Assembly: GCA_013698195.1 (NCBI GenBank)
Contig: JACCVK010000083.1
Location: 1-8,460 of the forward strand
DNA: 8,460 nucleotides
Reading direction: 5' to 3'
DNA from: Actinomycetota bacterium
GTDB taxonomy: Bacteria; Actinomycetota; Thermoleophilia; Gaiellales; Gaiellaceae
The notes under the pieces were generated by a model. That model had not been told where the DNA came from and searched no databases. It saw only the letters and a program-made list of their open reading frames with translations. Each line of letters starts with the position of its first letter. Positions within the stretch are counted from its first letter, which is position 1. Positions 6,866-8,460 of the stretch are shown piece by piece. Both the position numbers and the translations under genes were made by a program.

Positions 6866-7363
6866 GTGGCGCTCGCACGCTCCACGGTGGAGCGTGCCGC
6901 GCCGGAGGAGATGGTCATCTTCCCGGCTGCGGGCGAGGCGTATCTCGAGGGTCGCGACCCGTCGAAACAGACTCGTGGCGATCCGATGCTCGGGTTCGGC
7001 GTCGAGTCCGCCGTCATCTTGCTCACGCCCGTCGCACTGACCGTCGCGAAGGACGTGCTCGGCTTTCTCCGTACACAGTTCAAGAAACAGGCGGACGAGC
7101 ACGGGGACGAGGCGTTCGACTGGCTCGTCAAGAAGCTGTTCCGCCGCGGTGACAAGAAGGAGCCGGGCGCCGATGCAACGGCGGATGCGACGGCGACCCC
7201 TCCCCCAACTTCCGCTCCGCCCGTCGAGCCGCCGGAGCTGACAGACGAGCAGCTCGAAGAGGTTCGCCAGCTGGCGATCGAGAAGGCGAAGCAGCTGAAG
7301 CTGCCGAAGGACAAGGCCGAGCTCCTCGCCGACTCGCTCGTCGGCAGTCTCGCGACGGCGTGA
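6866..7363 (+). CDS. Small helical protein of unknown function, first gene of the subtilase cluster
   Basis: I do not recognise this 165-residue protein. Residues 1-40 are part of a helical segment that appears to begin further upstream (see the 27-codon frame). Residues 41-92 contain a hydrophobic helix (VESAVILLTPVALTVAKDVL) followed by a charged amphipathic segment (QFKKQADEHGDEAFDWLVKKL). This could be a membrane-associated helix; it is not a clear signal peptide. A Pro/Ala/Thr-rich linker covers about 101-123, and a charged C-terminal helix (about 125-163) ends the protein. GTG 6866 is the first start after the in-frame TAG at 6839-6841; ATG 6986 is a possible internal start giving 125 residues. 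Its stop overlaps the start of the next gene by four bases (GTGA), which indicates translational coupling with the membrane-protein/subtilase genes. A function in anchoring or regulating that protease is inference. Confidence 0.68.
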   Translation: MALARSTVERAAPEEMVIFPAAGEAYLEGRDPSKQTRGDPMLGFGVESAVILLTPVALTVAKDVLGFLRTQFKKQADEHGDEAFDWLVKKLFRRGDKKEPGADATADATATPPPTSAPPVEPPELTDEQLEEVRQLAIEKAKQLKLPKDKAELLADSLVGSLATA

Positions 7364-7494
7364 GCGCCGGAGCGGCCGACCCTTCTCCCGAACCCGCGGC
7401 GCGACTCAATCCCTTCGTCTTTCCGTCGGACACGACGTTTCGCTTCGCGCTGCTCTTCGTCGCAGTGATCGGAGCGAATCTGTACGTCTGGAAC
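7360..7494 (+). pseudogene. N-terminal fragment of a membrane-anchored protein, truncated by a junction
   Basis: GTG 7360 overlaps the preceding stop (GTGA). The frame encodes about 45 plausible residues: a Pro/Ala-rich start, then NPFVFPSDTTFR and one transmembrane segment (FALLFVAVIGANLYVW, about residues 29-44). After TGGAAC at 7489-7494 the frame continues to TGA 7660-7662, but as Arg/His/Pro-rich sequence typical of an out-of-frame reading. At the same point a different frame becomes clearly subtilase-coding. The remainder of this protein is therefore missing. It may have been a separate membrane protein or the N-terminal anchor of the subtilase itself; the sequence does not decide. Confidence 0.62.
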
Positions 7495-7962
7495 TTGCGG
7501 CGAGAACTGCCCGAGTGGCGCCTGCCGGTCGACGGGCATCGGCCCCGGACGCTCGATCCATGCCTCGAACAGCCTCGTCGAGGTCATCACCGTCGCCGCG
7601 GTGAACAGCCGTCACGAACGCATCGGCTATTCGTCCCAAGGGCCCGGAATGTTCGAGCGTGAGAAACCGGATCTTTCCGCCTACTCACACCTCTTCGCGA
7701 ACTTCGGCCCCGGCAGGCCGGGCGGCGACACGGAAGCCCCGTTCGACAACGGGACGTCCGCGGCAACTCCGGTCGCAGCGGGCGTGGCGGCGCTGCTCGT
7801 CGGCGCCCGGCCGCAGACGACGCCAGATCAGCTCCGCGCCGCGCTGGTCGAGGGTGCGACGAGTGACGGATCCGGCTGGAGGGCGGACTTCGGGCGCGGC
7901 GTGGTGAACGCAGCGCCGCGTACAAGGCGCTGCGACGAGTCTTGGGCGAGAGCGAGTCGTAG
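7490..7962 (+). pseudogene. C-terminal fragment of a second subtilase (S8), catalytic Asp and His missing
   Basis: From about 7496 one frame reads CGENCPSGAC, GPGRSIHASNS, VITVAAVN and GYSSQGPG, the region that follows the oxyanion-hole Asn in many subtilases. The active-site block DNGTSAATPVAAGVAALL comes next, with catalytic Ser at 7757-7759. The Asp and His blocks are absent, and the expected Asn of a GNCG motif falls exactly at the junction (read here as GTCG). No proper start exists; GTG 7601 is internal. Near 7917 a second lesion appears: the frame runs on to TGA 7967-7969, but one added base after NAA restores YKALRRVLGESES and a TAG at 7960-7962, a normal subtilase ending. The fragment is unlikely to be an active protease as written. 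It is clearly different from the protease at the left edge of the window, lacking the PA insert between Asn and Ser. Confidence 0.78.
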
Positions 7963-7965
7963 CGG

Positions 7966-8241
7966 ATGAAGTGGCTGCTCACAATCTCGACCGGCGTCGA
8001 TCTCGACGAGCTCAGTCGCGAGCTCGCTCGTCATGGGATCAGCGTGGACGTCGACTCCTGCGTCCCACTCGACGCTGGTGAGCAGGTCGTGGAGGCGGAG
8101 GGTCCGGCCGAGCTCCACCCGCAGCTCGAGCTGGAACGGCTCGGCGTTCGGAAGGCCTCGCCCAGCTCGGAGCTCGAGCTCTTCGAGCCGGCCGACGAGG
8201 AAGACGCAGACGAGGCAGAAGAACGGGGGCCGGGCCGCTGA
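7966..8241 (+). CDS. Small acidic protein, possible stand-alone subtilase propeptide or inhibitor
   Basis: ATG 7966 starts a 91-residue protein 3 bases after the restored subtilase stop (TAG 7960-7962), or in ATGA overlap with the stop of the sequence as written. Residues 1-75 alternate strand-helix-strand-strand-helix-strand: WLLTIS, DLDELSRELARHG, ISVDVDS, GEQVVEAEG, AELHPQLELERLG, VRKASPSSELELF. This pattern is compatible with the ferredoxin-like fold of inhibitor-I9 propeptides, and the position directly behind a subtilase gene supports this. No sequence motif proves it. The tail from about 76 is strongly acidic (ADEEDADEAEE) and probably disordered. It has no signal peptide, so an extracellular role would require another export route. 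The reading frame is intact, unlike its neighbours. Function is inference from predicted fold and context. Confidence 0.7.
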   Translation: MKWLLTISTGVDLDELSRELARHGISVDVDSCVPLDAGEQVVEAEGPAELHPQLELERLGVRKASPSSELELFEPADEEDADEAEERGPGR

Positions 8242-8320
8242 TCACCCATCGCGCCCCAGGGGGAGAGTTGGGACGTCGCAGCCGACCCGGCCAGAGTCGA
8301 CGTTCGCCGCTCGGCGCCGC

Positions 8321-8340
8321 CTCCCTGCTGACGGGAGTTT
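8321..8340 (+). terminator. Weak hairpin with T-run downstream of the cluster
   Basis: CTCCC (8321-8325) and GGGAG (8333-8337) can pair around a 7-base loop, followed by TTT. It is 80 bases after the last gene of the cluster. The stem is short and the T-run minimal, so it is only a possible terminator. Confidence 0.25.
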
Positions 8341-8412
8341 GAGTGACTGAGGCCGCTCCGTATCGCAGGGTCTGAGGCTTGATGTGGGTTGTGGGTGCGT
8401 TTCAGGGAGGGC

Positions 8413-8460
8413 ATGGGCCAAGCAGCGTGGACGGATCGCTGCTCGGCAATGCTGGAAGGT
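8413..8460 (+). CDS. Possible start of a gene at the right edge
   Basis: ATG 8413 lies right after a strong purine run AGGGAGGG (8404-8411), although the spacing is short. The 16 codons in the window read MGQAAWTDRCSAMLEG with no stop. That is too little to identify a family. The stretch 8242-8412 before it contains no convincing gene, only the weak hairpin listed above and a G/T-rich tract at 8381-8400. Confidence 0.25.
   Translation, partial: MGQAAWTDRCSAMLEG

Noticed and set aside
5689..7102. Extended N-terminus of the alcohol dehydrogenase up to 7102
   Set aside because: The frame is open, but the conserved family N-terminus begins at ATG 6688 and the extension is Arg/Leu-rich and overlaps the divergent cluster.
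8242..8460. Insertion-sequence end at the right edge
   Set aside because: The G/T-rich tract and short frame suggested one, but no inverted repeat pair, target duplication or transposase motif can be seen within the window.

Overview
The window is uniformly GC-rich, uses GTG and TTG starts freely and has almost no A/T-ending codons in its real reading frames. Together with an Ig-like C-terminal module of a type I associate with soil actinobacteria of the class Thermoleophilia (Gaiellales/Solirubrobacterales), this suggests a high-GC actinobacterium, perhaps a metagenome-derived one. No rRNA, tRNA, CRISPR array or complete insertion sequence is visible.

Layout. (1) Positions 1-2804, minus strand: a two-gene secretion operon. 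The promoter-proximal gene encodes an exported beta-rich protein of unknown function. It is followed after about a dozen bases by an exported subtilisin-family (S8) protease with a complete Asp/His/Ser triad and a protease-associated insert. The protease runs off the left edge. (2) About 2805-3040: a divergent control region. (3) 3041-5564, plus strand: one large gene for a three-domain enzyme (adenylate-forming ligase, carrier protein, thioesterase) of about 840 residues, split by one extra G at 4366-4369. (4) 5582-6688, minus strand: a zinc-dependent medium-chain alcohol dehydrogenase, convergent with the ligase and 17 bases from its end. (5) About 6689-6865: a second divergent control region with a candidate promoter in each direction, a 27-codon reading frame and a 16-bp perfect palindrome. 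(6) 6866-8241, plus strand: a tightly packed cluster of a small helical protein of unknown function, the beginning of a membrane-anchored protein, the last third of a second subtilase, and a small protein that may be a stand-alone protease propeptide or inhibitor. (7) 8242-8460: mostly non-coding, with a possible gene start at the right edge.

The most interesting part is the 6.7-8.2 kb cluster: a compact, translationally coupled membrane-protein/subtilase/putative-inhibitor operon that I do not recognise as a described system. It is damaged here. The membrane protein and subtilase are joined out of frame near 7490-7500, which removes the catalytic Asp and His, and there are probable one-base shifts near 6840 and 7917. 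With the frameshift in the ligase and a missing ATG start in the first protease, the window has an unusual density of lesions. They may reflect gene decay or assembly and homopolymer errors; the sequence alone cannot decide.
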